DNA from: Occallatibacter savannae
Lineage (GTDB): Bacteria > Acidobacteriota > Terriglobia > Terriglobales > Acidobacteriaceae
Length of the DNA stretch: 64,000 nucleotides
Assembly: GCF_003131205.1 (NCBI RefSeq)
Contig: NZ_QFFY01000001.1
Coordinates: 1,612,001-1,676,000, forward strand
Direction: 5' to 3'
Position numbers and translations under genes: made by a program. A model generated the notes under the pieces. That model saw only the letters and a program-made list of their open reading frames with translations. It did not search any database and had not been told where the DNA came from. Positions 10,592-18,411 of the stretch are shown here, in pieces. The first letter of the stretch is position 1; every line of letters starts with the position of its first letter.

Positions 10592-12502
10592 ATGATGTAC
10601 AGAAAGATCCCTTTAACCCTCCTGTCCCTGCTCATGGGCGTGTCTGCGGCAGAGGCAAAGAAAACGCCGCATTATGACCAGACTCACCCGCTGACCCCAG
10701 ATCAGGCCGCGCTCGTGCAGAAGTCGATCGGGCAGGAGAAGATCCTGATCAAGGCGATCCAGCAGCGCACACCGCTCGTGGAGACCTACATTCAGGACAC
10801 CAAGCCGGATGTAAAACTCTGGCAGGTACCCATCGGGGACCAGTACACATTGAGCCGGGTAGATTTCGGCAAGGGCTTCTTCGATAAAAGCTACGAGCCT
10901 CGCGACGCAAAGGACAAGAAGGGCTGGTTCAAAGGCTCTTTCGCCGCCATCAGCGGACTCACCAAGGCGCTGGGCCTCGACAAGCACTTCACCTACAATC
11001 CCACCGGCTTCATGCAGATGATGTTCCTCGATCCGACAGGATTCGATGAACAGCACTATGCATTCACCTACGTGCGCCGCGAGTTCCTCGGTTCCGTCAG
11101 AACGTGGGTCTACGACGTCCATCCCAAGGTCGCCGGAATGGGCCGCTTCTACGGTCGCGTGTGGATTGAAGATCAGGACGGCAACGTCGTCCGCTTCAAC
11201 GGCACCTACACCGGACCGCGCAGCGAAGACGACTCCCGCTACTACTTCCACTTCGACAGCTGGCGTATGAACGTTCAGCCCGGAGTCTGGCTGCCGGTCG
11301 CCATCTACGTCGAAGAGACGAGCCGCGACGGCGAAAAGCAAGTCGGCCTGAAGGCGCAGACCCACTTCTGGGGCTACAGCCTGAAGCTCCCCACCCGCGA
11401 CAGCGAGAGCGTAAGCATGAAGGTGGACGACGCCGAAGACAAGAGCGACGACTCGCAGGACGTGAGCCCGCTGCAGGCCTCACGCGAGTGGGTTCAGCAG
11501 GCCGAAAACAACGTCATCGATCGCCTCGAGCAGGCTGGCCTCGTTGCACCGCTGACGCCTAACGGCTTCGAGCAGACGGTGCTCGACCAGATCGTCACCA
11601 ACCTGGTTGTGCCCAACAATATTGCGCTCAGCCTTCCCGTGCACTGCCGCATCATGCTGACCGACACCATCGAGACCACGACCGTCGGCAACACGATCCT
11701 TGTCAGCAAGGGCCTGATCGACACGATGCCGAAGGATGAAGCAACGCTGGCGTCCGTCATCTCGCTCGAGCTTGCGCACATCGCACTCGGACATCACATC
11801 GATACCCGGTACGCGTTCAACGATCGCCTGATGTTCCCCGACGAGGCTTCGTTCCGCCGCATCAACATGAACCACACCGACCACGACAACCAGGAAGCTG
11901 CGAGCAAGGCGCAGGAATACCTGGATGCCTCGATGTACAAGGATCAGCTGTCGAAGGCCGGCCTCTACTGGTCTCAGCTCGCCGATCGCGGCCAGGTGCT
12001 GAAGGCGCTCAACACGCCGAAGCTTGGCGATTCCCTGCTGAAGACGGACGGTACGCCGTGGATGACGGCTCTCGCCAAGGGCGCGCCCCGTCTGAACTGG
12101 GATGACCTGACGCAAAGCCCGGCTCTGCCGCTGGGCAGCTGGCTCAAGACCGATCCCTGGGACGATCGCGTCCATCAGCTGAACGCGAAGCTGTACGCGC
12201 CTCTCAATCCGCGGGACAAAATGCCTCTCGAGGTCACGCCGGTCTACTTCCGCCTGCAGCGCTACGACGAAGCCCAGTCGGCTGCAGCCAAGAACGCGGC
12301 CCCGGCCCAACCGCCAACTGGCGATCCGAACGGAGCAGCCCCAGCCGGGAACCCGGCCGCTGGTCAGCCCGCAGGCAGCACACCGCCTGCAGGTGGAGAT
12401 CAGACTGCACCGCCCCAGCAGAACGAGGGCCCGCAGCCCCAGCAGCAGCAACAGCAGCCGCCCCAGCCCCAACCGGGTGGGTCCCCTAACCCCCAGAAGT
12501 AA
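10592..12502 (+). CDS. Exported M48-like protein with degenerate zinc motif
   Basis: 636 residues from ATG at 10592, preceded by AGGAG at good spacing. A longer frame begins at 10505 but lacks a ribosome-binding site and would bury the signal peptide MMYRKIPLTLLSLLMGVSAA. The central part (about 300-480) resembles M48 Zn-metalloproteases: the segment VISLELAHIALGHH aligns with the family HExxH, but the first His is Leu (codon CTC at 11765-11767). Glu and the second His remain, and a downstream NQEAASKAQEY could give the third ligand. The C-terminal 70 residues are rich in Pro, Gln, Ala and Gly. Loss of one zinc ligand suggests a non-catalytic pseudoprotease. The N-terminal 300 residues are unrecognised. 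Confidence 0.8.
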   Translation: MMYRKIPLTLLSLLMGVSAAEAKKTPHYDQTHPLTPDQAALVQKSIGQEKILIKAIQQRTPLVETYIQDTKPDVKLWQVPIGDQYTLSRVDFGKGFFDKSYEPRDAKDKKGWFKGSFAAISGLTKALGLDKHFTYNPTGFMQMMFLDPTGFDEQHYAFTYVRREFLGSVRTWVYDVHPKVAGMGRFYGRVWIEDQDGNVVRFNGTYTGPRSEDDSRYYFHFDSWRMNVQPGVWLPVAIYVEETSRDGEKQVGLKAQTHFWGYSLKLPTRDSESVSMKVDDAEDKSDDSQDVSPLQASREWVQQAENNVIDRLEQAGLVAPLTPNGFEQTVLDQIVTNLVVPNNIALSLPVHCRIMLTDTIETTTVGNTILVSKGLIDTMPKDEATLASVISLELAHIALGHHIDTRYAFNDRLMFPDEASFRRINMNHTDHDNQEAASKAQEYLDASMYKDQLSKAGLYWSQLADRGQVLKALNTPKLGDSLLKTDGTPWMTALAKGAPRLNWDDLTQSPALPLGSWLKTDPWDDRVHQLNAKLYAPLNPRDKMPLEVTPVYFRLQRYDEAQSAAAKNAAPAQPPTGDPNGAAPAGNPAAGQPAGSTPPAGGDQTAPPQQNEGPQPQQQQQQPPQPQPGGSPNPQK

Positions 12503-12518
12503 TTAGCAGCTATATGTC

Positions 12519-12547
12519 GAGGCGGATAACCTGAGGTTATCCGCCTC
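12519..12547 (+). terminator. Strong hairpin after the M48-like gene
   Basis: A perfect 13-bp inverted repeat (GAGGCGGATAACC / GGTTATCCGCCTC) with a 3-nt loop, 17 bp after the stop. The following T tract is weak, so it may be a terminator or an RNA-stabilising hairpin. Confidence 0.65.
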
Positions 12548-12644
12548 TGGCTTTATACTTAGCGACGATTTTGAGTTCCTGTTCAGAGCTTCCTGATCCA
12601 ACATTCTGACCTAACTTCCTTCAGGAGTGGATGAGCGCCCTTTC

Positions 12645-13214
12645 ATGAGAAGACTCCAGCTTTTCCTTTTCAGCTTGCTGATTGTGATGATCAGTGTGTG
12701 CGCGCATGCGCAGGTTTCACCCTCAGCCTATCGGGGAAAGATGTCGCTCACGGCCGGAGGATTTGCCTCGGCATTTCAGCCCGACTACGCAGGCGGCGGC
12801 GTACCGGGAACGAGCCCGTACCGGCTCTACGGTTTCGGCGCATACGCCGACCTGCGAGTGACGAAATGGGTCTCGGTCGAAGCCGAGATGCGCTGGCTGC
12901 GCGAGCACTCATTCGTCGGAATCACCGAGGATAGCTACCTCTTCGGGCCCAGGGTTCCCATCCACGAGTACAAACGGCTCGGCGCTGTTCCCTATGGCAA
13001 GGCTCTGGTCGGGCTGGGCAAAATGGATTTTGAATACAAGGAAGCCTACGGCCGGTTCACCGATCTCGCCCTCGGCGGCGGCGTCGATCTCAACCTCTCC
13101 AGGCACTTGAGCGTGCGCGCGTTCGACTTCGAATATCAGTTCTGGCCGAACTGGATCAACGGAACGCTGAAGCCATACGGAGCCAGCGCCGGAGTCGCAT
13201 ACCGGATCTTCTAA
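12645..13214 (+). CDS. Small outer-membrane beta-barrel protein
   Basis: 190 residues. An N-terminal signal peptide (MRRLQLFLFSLLIVMISVCA, cut near AHA-Q) is followed by alternating amphipathic strands rich in Gly and aromatic residues, ending with Phe (VAYRIF), the usual outer-membrane insertion signature. Size and strand pattern suit an 8-strand OmpA/OmpW-like barrel. The frame can also open at GTG 12627, but ATG 12645 starts exactly at the signal peptide. The gene follows a 13-bp hairpin and may have its own promoter. No function can be assigned beyond an envelope location. Confidence 0.82.
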   Translation: MRRLQLFLFSLLIVMISVCAHAQVSPSAYRGKMSLTAGGFASAFQPDYAGGGVPGTSPYRLYGFGAYADLRVTKWVSVEAEMRWLREHSFVGITEDSYLFGPRVPIHEYKRLGAVPYGKALVGLGKMDFEYKEAYGRFTDLALGGGVDLNLSRHLSVRAFDFEYQFWPNWINGTLKPYGASAGVAYRIF

Positions 13215-13270
13215 TCACTTGACGCTCTTTCCCCGCGAAGTCCCGCGCCGCCTCATCGTAGAATTGCGCC

Positions 13271-13972
13271 ATGCCGGACGAAAGCCGCGCGGCGAAGAAG
13301 GGTGATGCGATCAAGATCGCAATGCTCGTTGGGGCGTTGGTCGGTGCCCTGCTTGCCCGACCGATCATCAAGCCATGGCTCGATGATGCACATGGCACGG
13401 GCTACACATTCAAGGACTGGCCGATACTTGTTTCATTTCTTCCGTGGGTTGCGTTCTCGATGTACTGGGAGTGGCAATCGAAGAACTCCGCGCCCGCAAT
13501 CAGATCCGAGTCAAAGGCATCCAGAACCGTCCACGTCGTGCTCACCAACCTGGCTCTGCTGCTCATCTTCTGGCCGAGCAAATACCTCAGTCAGCGGTTT
13601 CTGCCGGACAACCTGACCGTCAGAGTGCTTGGGCTTGCGGCTGAAGTTGCAGGCGTCGCTCTGGCCATCTGGGCACGACGAATCCTCGGCCGAAACTGGA
13701 GCGGCGAAATCACCATCAAGCAAGACCACGAGCTGATTCGAACCGGCCCCTATGGCTCCGTACGCCATCCCATTTATTCCGGCTTGCTTGGGATGTATGC
13801 GGGAACAGCGATCGTCTCAGGTCAGATGCATGCCCTGCTTGGGCTCCTGCTCGGCATCATCGCTTACCTGCGCAAGACGCGAATGGAAGAGCAGAACCTG
13901 GTGAACGCGTTCGGCAGCAAATACGAATCCTATCGCCAGGAGACTGCTGCGCTGGTACCTGGGCTGTATTGA
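13271..13972 (+). CDS. Isoprenylcysteine carboxyl methyltransferase (ICMT/PEMT-like) family protein
   Basis: 233 residues with about five membrane segments. The C-terminal half holds the family signature: ELIRTGPYGSVRHPIYSG followed, about 60 residues later, by RMEEQNLVNAFGSKYESYR. These regions bind S-adenosylmethionine and shape the active site in integral-membrane methyltransferases. Bacteria lack prenylated CaaX proteins, so the substrate is unknown (lipids or isoprenoids are candidates). It lies 56 bp after the barrel gene and 51 bp before the TMEM175-like gene, all on the plus strand. Confidence 0.88.
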   Translation: MPDESRAAKKGDAIKIAMLVGALVGALLARPIIKPWLDDAHGTGYTFKDWPILVSFLPWVAFSMYWEWQSKNSAPAIRSESKASRTVHVVLTNLALLLIFWPSKYLSQRFLPDNLTVRVLGLAAEVAGVALAIWARRILGRNWSGEITIKQDHELIRTGPYGSVRHPIYSGLLGMYAGTAIVSGQMHALLGLLLGIIAYLRKTRMEEQNLVNAFGSKYESYRQETAALVPGLY

Positions 13973-14023
13973 TCGCCGGGGAACGTACAATCGGTCCAGC
14001 CAAACCTTCCGGGAGTTCACCTT

Positions 14024-14602
14024 TTGTCGAAGAGCCGTCTTGAAGCGTTCAGCGATGGAGTGCTCGCCATCATCATCACCATCATGGTGCTGGAGCTGCA
14101 CATCCCGCAGGGCAGCGGAATCGAAGCACTCAGACCGGTCCTGCCCATCCTCCTCAGCTACCTGTTGAGTTTCGTCTACATCGGCATCTATTGGAACAAC
14201 CACCACCATCTGCTGCACGCGACTCGGCAGGTTCGCGAAAGCGTGCTCTGGGCGAATCTGCACCTTCTGTTCTGGTTGTCCCTGCTGCCTTTCGCAACGG
14301 GATGGATGGGCGCCAGCCGCTTTGCTCCCGACCCGACGGCGGTCTACGGAATGGTGCTGCTGATGTCCGGCGTGAGCTATTGGATCCTGGTGCAGACCAT
14401 CATTGCCGGCGAGGGCGAGAACTCCCTGGTTAGAAAAGCCATCGGCAAGGACCGCAAAGGGTTCGTTTCCGTCGTGATGTATGCGATTGCCATTCCCTTC
14501 GGCTTCGTCGCCCATTGGGTGGCGCATTCTATATACATTCTTGTAGCGCTCCTGTGGCTGATTCCCGATCGCCGCATCGAGCGGCTCATCACATCGGAAT
14601 AA
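14024..14602 (+). CDS. TMEM175 (DUF1211) family potassium channel-like protein
   Basis: 192 residues with six hydrophobic segments. The N-terminal RLEAFSDGVLAIIITIMVLE contains the FSDG motif that defines the TMEM175 family, in which prokaryotic members form tetrameric K+ leak channels of about 200 residues. It starts with TTG at 14024, with GGGAG upstream; no ATG precedes the conserved motif, so this start is well supported. Translation ends VARRxERLITSE-like, i.e. in a charged tail. Confidence 0.9.
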   Translation: MSKSRLEAFSDGVLAIIITIMVLELHIPQGSGIEALRPVLPILLSYLLSFVYIGIYWNNHHHLLHATRQVRESVLWANLHLLFWLSLLPFATGWMGASRFAPDPTAVYGMVLLMSGVSYWILVQTIIAGEGENSLVRKAIGKDRKGFVSVVMYAIAIPFGFVAHWVAHSIYILVALLWLIPDRRIERLITSE

Positions 14603-14634
14603 ACTTCTCGCCTGACCGCCGGCTCCTTTTTCAC

Positions 14635-14719
14635 TTGACAGGCAAGCCGTCGCTTGCCTATCGTGAAGCTCACAACATGCAAGTAACAGCTTGCCTGTTG
14701 CAAGTGCATCTCTTGCAAG
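14635..14719 (+). promoter_or_regulatory. Promoter with embedded palindromic operator upstream of the ArsR gene
   Basis: TTGACA at 14635-14640 and TATCGT at 14659-14664 form a -35/-10 pair with an 18-bp spacer. The spacer is almost filled by the inverted repeat AGGCAAGC (14640-14647) / GCTTGCCT (14652-14659). Two further related sites follow: CTTGC-5 nt-GCAAG at 14690-14704 and the palindrome CTTGCAAG at 14712-14719. This layout fits autorepression by the ArsR protein encoded 20 bp downstream. Confidence 0.75.
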
Positions 14720-14738
14720 AACCCTTTGGCAACGACCA

Positions 14739-15182
14739 ATGACCGATATCTTCGAAGCCCTTGTGGCGCCGGTGCGGCGAGCGATTCTGGACGAGTTATG
14801 CGACCGGGATGGCCAGACGCTCTTCGAGATCTGCGCGCGCCTGCTCATGCGGCATCAGATCAGCGTCACGCGGCAGGGCGTCTCGCAGCACCTCGAAATC
14901 CTCGAGAGCGCAGGCCTGATTGCTACGGAACGGGAAGGCCGCTACAAATTCCACTATCTGCGCACTGAGCCATTGAAAGCGCTCGCGACACGATGGCTTC
15001 CACAGAAAAACAGGAGAGAGAAGGATGATCAAGATCGTGCTCACGAGCATTCTCGTCGACGACCAGAAAAAAGCCCTGAAGTTCTACACGGAAAAGCTGG
15101 GATTCCAAAAGAAGACCGAGGTGCCGCTCGGGGAACACAGCTGGCTGACCGTAGTGTCCGCCGCAGATCCCGACGGAGTTGA
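14739..15182 (+). CDS. ArsR-family winged-helix regulator
   Basis: 147 residues from ATG at 14739. The N-terminal 85 residues form a typical ArsR/SmtB domain: LVAPVRRAILDELCDRDGQTLFEIC, then a recognition helix around RQGVSQHLEILESAGLI and the wing EREGRYKFHYL. No cysteine-rich metal site is apparent. Regulators of this type commonly pair with VOC or SRPBCC proteins. The last 50 residues are highly charged and come from a region that overlaps the downstream VOC gene by 158 bp in another frame; the conserved domain stops near 15010, so the end may result from a lost stop or a frameshift. A longer frame opening at 14691 lacks support. Confidence 0.85.
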   Translation: MTDIFEALVAPVRRAILDELCDRDGQTLFEICARLLMRHQISVTRQGVSQHLEILESAGLIATEREGRYKFHYLRTEPLKALATRWLPQKNRREKDDQDRAHEHSRRRPEKSPEVLHGKAGIPKEDRGAARGTQLADRSVRRRSRRS

Positions 15183-15414
15183 GCTTGTGCTGGAGCCCGA
15201 TGCGCATCCGGCCGCAGCGCAGTTCAAGCGGGCTCTCGTTAAAGACGGCATACCCATCACCTCGTTTGGCGTCGACGATGTTCACGCTGAATACACCAGG
15301 CTGGTGGCCGCGGGAGTGCAGTTCACGCAACCGCCTGTAGCGATGGGTCCGGTGATCACCGCCGTTCTCGATGACACGTGCGGGAACCTGGTGCAGCTGG
15401 CGCAACGCTGCTGA
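15025..15414 (+). CDS. VOC (glyoxalase/bleomycin-resistance fold) protein
   Basis: 129 residues. The sequence has the paired beta-alpha-beta-beta-beta pattern of the vicinal oxygen chelate superfamily: SILVDDQKKALKFYTEKLGF near the start, GEHSWLTVVSAADPDGVELVLEP in the middle and DDTCGNLVQLAQ at the end, with acidic and His positions that can bind metal. ATG at 15025 has GGAGAGAGAAGG upstream. It is translated from within the ArsR transcript and is likely controlled by the same operator. The substrate is unknown. Confidence 0.9.
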   Translation: MIKIVLTSILVDDQKKALKFYTEKLGFQKKTEVPLGEHSWLTVVSAADPDGVELVLEPDAHPAAAQFKRALVKDGIPITSFGVDDVHAEYTRLVAAGVQFTQPPVAMGPVITAVLDDTCGNLVQLAQRC

Positions 15415-15454
15415 TCAAATCTGATTCAGTCTCACCCAGCAAACAGGAATGAAT

Positions 15455-15496
15455 TGCGGTCGTCCATCGGGCTGTTTTTCCCGATCGACGACCGCA
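15455..15496. terminator. Hairpin between convergent VOC and lipoprotein genes
   Basis: A 17-position stem with one mismatch (arms beginning TGCGGTCGTC and ending GACGACCGCA) encloses a T-rich 8-nt loop. It lies between two convergent genes and probably ends transcription from both sides. Confidence 0.6.
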
Positions 15497-15564
15497 GATA
15501 AGAATGTATGAATGATAAGAACGTCTGTTTCCGGCCCGTTACTCTGGGCCTTCCGCAGATCTAT

Positions 15565-17838
15565 TTATGGAATCGTTGCGGTGAACGTGTTCGAGGGCTG
15601 GCTCTCTCCTCCGGCTGATCCCACGCTTGTGACGTAGTAGTTGTACGTGGTTCCGCTCTGCACATTCGTGTCGGTGTAGGTAGGCTGTGCTGTCGTAGCC
15701 ACCTTTGCAAACCCGCCGCTGCTTCCGGTTTCGCGATACACCTTGTAGTTCGCGACGGGATTTGAGGAAGCCGCAGGCGGACTCCAGCTCAACTCCACAC
15801 GATGTCCTCCGGTTGTGGCGTTCAGGTTGATCGTCAGTATCGGGTTCGTTGAAGAGTCGCTATTGATCGTCAACACGCCTGTCTGCGAGCCGGTGACCGA
15901 CGCCTTGTAAATCAGCGTCAATGCCAGCGTCTGGCCGGGGTTCAAGGTTGCGGGCAGGTTCACCGATGAAAGGGAGAAGCCGCTTCCTTTCACCGAAACC
16001 GACTGCACAGTGACCGGCGCCTTGCCGACAGAGGTGAGCGTCACGACCTGCGTAGTGGCTTGGCTTAGCAGGACCGAGCCGAACGAGATGGTCGTCGCAT
16101 TCGCACTGAGTTGAGCCAGAGCAGGACTGAGTTGCAGCGAGATCGATCTGGATACGCCGCCCTCGGTGGCTGTCAGCTTTACGGTCTGCGCAGTCGAAAC
16201 AGCAGTCGCGTTCGCAGCAAACGTTGCGGACGCAGCTGTTGCAGGGATCGTGATCGAGGACGGAACCGTCACATTTGAGCTGCTGCTCGCAAGTCCGATG
16301 CTCAGGCCTCCCTTTGGCGCCGATCCGGATAACGTCACTTTGCACGTGTCAGCCAGCGATCCGGTGATCGAGGAGCTGCTGCACGACAACGCGCTGAGTG
16401 ATGGAGCCGTGGTCGTGCCGTTTCCGGCCAGGCTCACGGACTGCGTTCCGGCATTGCTCGCAATCGTTAACTGTCCGCTTGCCGAGCCAGCCGCTGTGGG
16501 ATTGAAGTGCGCGGTGAGCACCACGGCCTGGCCAGGCTTCAGGGTGGCGGGAAAACTACCCCCGGAGACCGAAAATCCAGCTCCTGTCGTGGAGTCGGCT
16601 TTGATTGTGACCGGCGCGTTTCCAGTTGAGGTCACAGTCAAAGACTTGGTCACCGCAGTACCGACAGCAACGTCGCCGAACTGCAATGAAGATGTGCTGA
16701 GGCTCAGTGAGCCGGTGGCCGGCGAGGTCTTCGATGGCTTTAGCTCGATCGAGATATCGCGGGTTGAGCTTCCGGCCGATGCGGAGATCACTGCGCTCTG
16801 CGCGCTCGCAACGGGCGCAATCACCGCATTGAAGGAAGCCGTGGTAGATCCGGCCGCGATGGTGGCCGAAGCGGGGACAGTCACATCCGTACTCGTGCTC
16901 GCAAGCGCAACCTGGATGATTTTCGGCGATTTCGCGGTCAAGGTTACTGTGCAGGCAGTTTTCCCGGCTCCTGTAAAGAGAGTCTGTGTGCACGAGAGCG
17001 ATTTCAGTTCAGGCGCTCCCGCAGACGTCGTTACTGGCGAAAGCGAGACCTCGAATGCCTTCGTGTTATTTCCCTGGGTAGCTGTGATCGTTCCCTTCTC
17101 TTCGGCACTGACCTTCGAAATCGCCGCGGAGAACGTTGCTCTGCTGGCGCCCGATGGGATGGCGGCGGTTGCAGGAACCTTGATTGCCGAGATATTGCTC
17201 GAGAGATGAACGTGAAGTCCGCCGGGGCCCGCCGCAATGTTGCTGGAGATCGTGCAGGAGTCGGACCCTGCTCCAGAGACCTGGGCCTCCACGCATGTCA
17301 AACCGCTCAACTCCGCCGGTCCGGATGCTCCCTTGCCATGCAGCTTGACCGCAGCAGCCGCACCGGAAGACGAAGCGGCGATCACGTTAAGCTGATCGGA
17401 GATATCGGAATCGCTGCTCGGCGAGAAATGCACATTCAGGCTTAACGATGCGCCTGCCGCGAGCGTAACCGGAAGCTTCCCTTCTCCATCGACGCGAAAC
17501 GCGGTGTTCGAGAGTGAAAGCTCCGAGAGCTTGACTGCGTCCGTTCCGCTGTTCACAAGGGAGATTTTCTGCGTGGCCGAATTGCCGACGCTCACGCTCC
17601 CGAAATCGACCGTGGAAGGATTCGCAGTGATGCTGGTGGCGGCGTTCGTACCGGACGAAGAAGACGGTCCGCCGCCAAGGGCGACTACTCCTCCGCATCC
17701 AGCGACTCCAAACGCGGAGATGCATAGAAGAAGGAGAACGACAAAGGTGTGTGGGCTGAAAACTCGACTTTGGAAGGAATTGAAAAATTGCTTTACGATC
17801 GCGCGGACCGGAGCAGGCCGCAACTTAACTTCGAACAT
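15565..17838 (-). CDS. Choice-of-anchor D domain lipoprotein with C-terminal fibronectin type III domain
   Basis: 757 residues. The N-terminus has a hydrophobic stretch (FVVLLLLCISAFGVAGCGG) ending in a lipobox VAGC, so the mature protein should be lipid-anchored. Three choice-of-anchor D (ASPM/SPD-2/Hydin-like) modules are recognisable by VDFGSVSVGN (about 75), LQFGDVAVGT (about 385) and ISFGSVLLSQ (about 585), with repeated two-Cys Ig-like modules between them (each with SLSC or TCKVTL-type strands). The last 80 residues form a fibronectin type III domain (VELSWSPPAAS, YKVYRETG, YNYYVTSV). Proteins of this build are abundant in soil Acidobacteriota and probably act as adhesive or scaffold proteins. 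ATG 17838 has GGAGAAG at good spacing. Confidence 0.88.
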   Translation of the reverse strand: MFEVKLRPAPVRAIVKQFFNSFQSRVFSPHTFVVLLLLCISAFGVAGCGGVVALGGGPSSSSGTNAATSITANPSTVDFGSVSVGNSATQKISLVNSGTDAVKLSELSLSNTAFRVDGEGKLPVTLAAGASLSLNVHFSPSSDSDISDQLNVIAASSSGAAAAVKLHGKGASGPAELSGLTCVEAQVSGAGSDSCTISSNIAAGPGGLHVHLSSNISAIKVPATAAIPSGASRATFSAAISKVSAEEKGTITATQGNNTKAFEVSLSPVTTSAGAPELKSLSCTQTLFTGAGKTACTVTLTAKSPKIIQVALASTSTDVTVPASATIAAGSTTASFNAVIAPVASAQSAVISASAGSSTRDISIELKPSKTSPATGSLSLSTSSLQFGDVAVGTAVTKSLTVTSTGNAPVTIKADSTTGAGFSVSGGSFPATLKPGQAVVLTAHFNPTAAGSASGQLTIASNAGTQSVSLAGNGTTTAPSLSALSCSSSSITGSLADTCKVTLSGSAPKGGLSIGLASSSSNVTVPSSITIPATAASATFAANATAVSTAQTVKLTATEGGVSRSISLQLSPALAQLSANATTISFGSVLLSQATTQVVTLTSVGKAPVTVQSVSVKGSGFSLSSVNLPATLNPGQTLALTLIYKASVTGSQTGVLTINSDSSTNPILTINLNATTGGHRVELSWSPPAASSNPVANYKVYRETGSSGGFAKVATTAQPTYTDTNVQSGTTYNYYVTSVGSAGGESQPSNTFTATIP

Positions 17839-18342
17839 CCGTACTTCTCCCTGGCAATTGCGTTCACTCGCAACAGCGATATGCCAAGGAAAAGAGCAGC
17901 AAAGAGGTCAGCTGCAGCTACAGCATGCCTGAAGCGCACGCGGACTGTAGCCCTGTGAATCAGGAGCCGCGCGCAAAGTCTTTCGGTCTTGCTTTCGGAT
18001 TTAGCTGACGTGCTGTTGAGTCGGGGCGGGGTCAGACACGTGCGAGACAGCCCGCCGAGCGTAGCGCGTGGAAGTTCACCGATGAGGGTCTAGCTTCGTC
18101 ACCGATTAGACAGAATGAGCCCTGAAGCTTGCCGTGTCTACTGCACGGACGATGCCACGCTCGGCGCTGCGGTTTGCGATGTGAGACTCTCTTTTGGTTG
18201 TTCACTTTGCGAGTGAATCGATTTGCTCCGAACCAAGTCAATCAGAAGCTGACGAGGTAAATGTTTCCACGTTACGTAGTATTTTCCGTGTAAATAGCGC
18301 ACTCCGGTGCGTACCGCGTTTCGAACACGCTTGTCGGATTCA
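17839..18342. other. Intergenic region upstream of the lipoprotein gene
   Basis: About 500 bp between the lipoprotein start and the end of ftsH, both minus strand. Short ORFs crossing it show no domain or good start. It likely carries the lipoprotein promoter; no clear -35/-10 was found. Confidence 0.5.
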
Positions 18343-18356
18343 GCGTAACGTTACGC
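18343..18356. promoter_or_regulatory. Perfect 14-bp palindrome near the ftsH terminator
   Basis: GCGTAACGTTACGC is a perfect palindrome directly next to the T tract of the ftsH terminator. It could be a regulator binding site for the downstream lipoprotein gene. Chance occurrence cannot be excluded. Confidence 0.4.
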
Positions 18357-18388
18357 CAAAAGAAAACGGCCGCTCCGAAGAGCGGCCG
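18357..18388 (-). terminator. Intrinsic terminator of ftsH
   Basis: On the minus strand a 9-bp GC-rich stem (CGGCCGCTC / GAGCGGCCG) closed by a TTCG tetraloop is followed by TTTTCTTTT. It starts 24 bp after the ftsH stop. This is a textbook Rho-independent terminator. Confidence 0.92.
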
Positions 18389-18411
18389 CTGTAGTGGATA
18401 TATTGAACAGC

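Noticed and set aside
13817..14848. 343-codon minus-strand ORF
   Set aside because: Antisense to the ICMT end, the TMEM175 gene and the ArsR start, each of which has family motifs.
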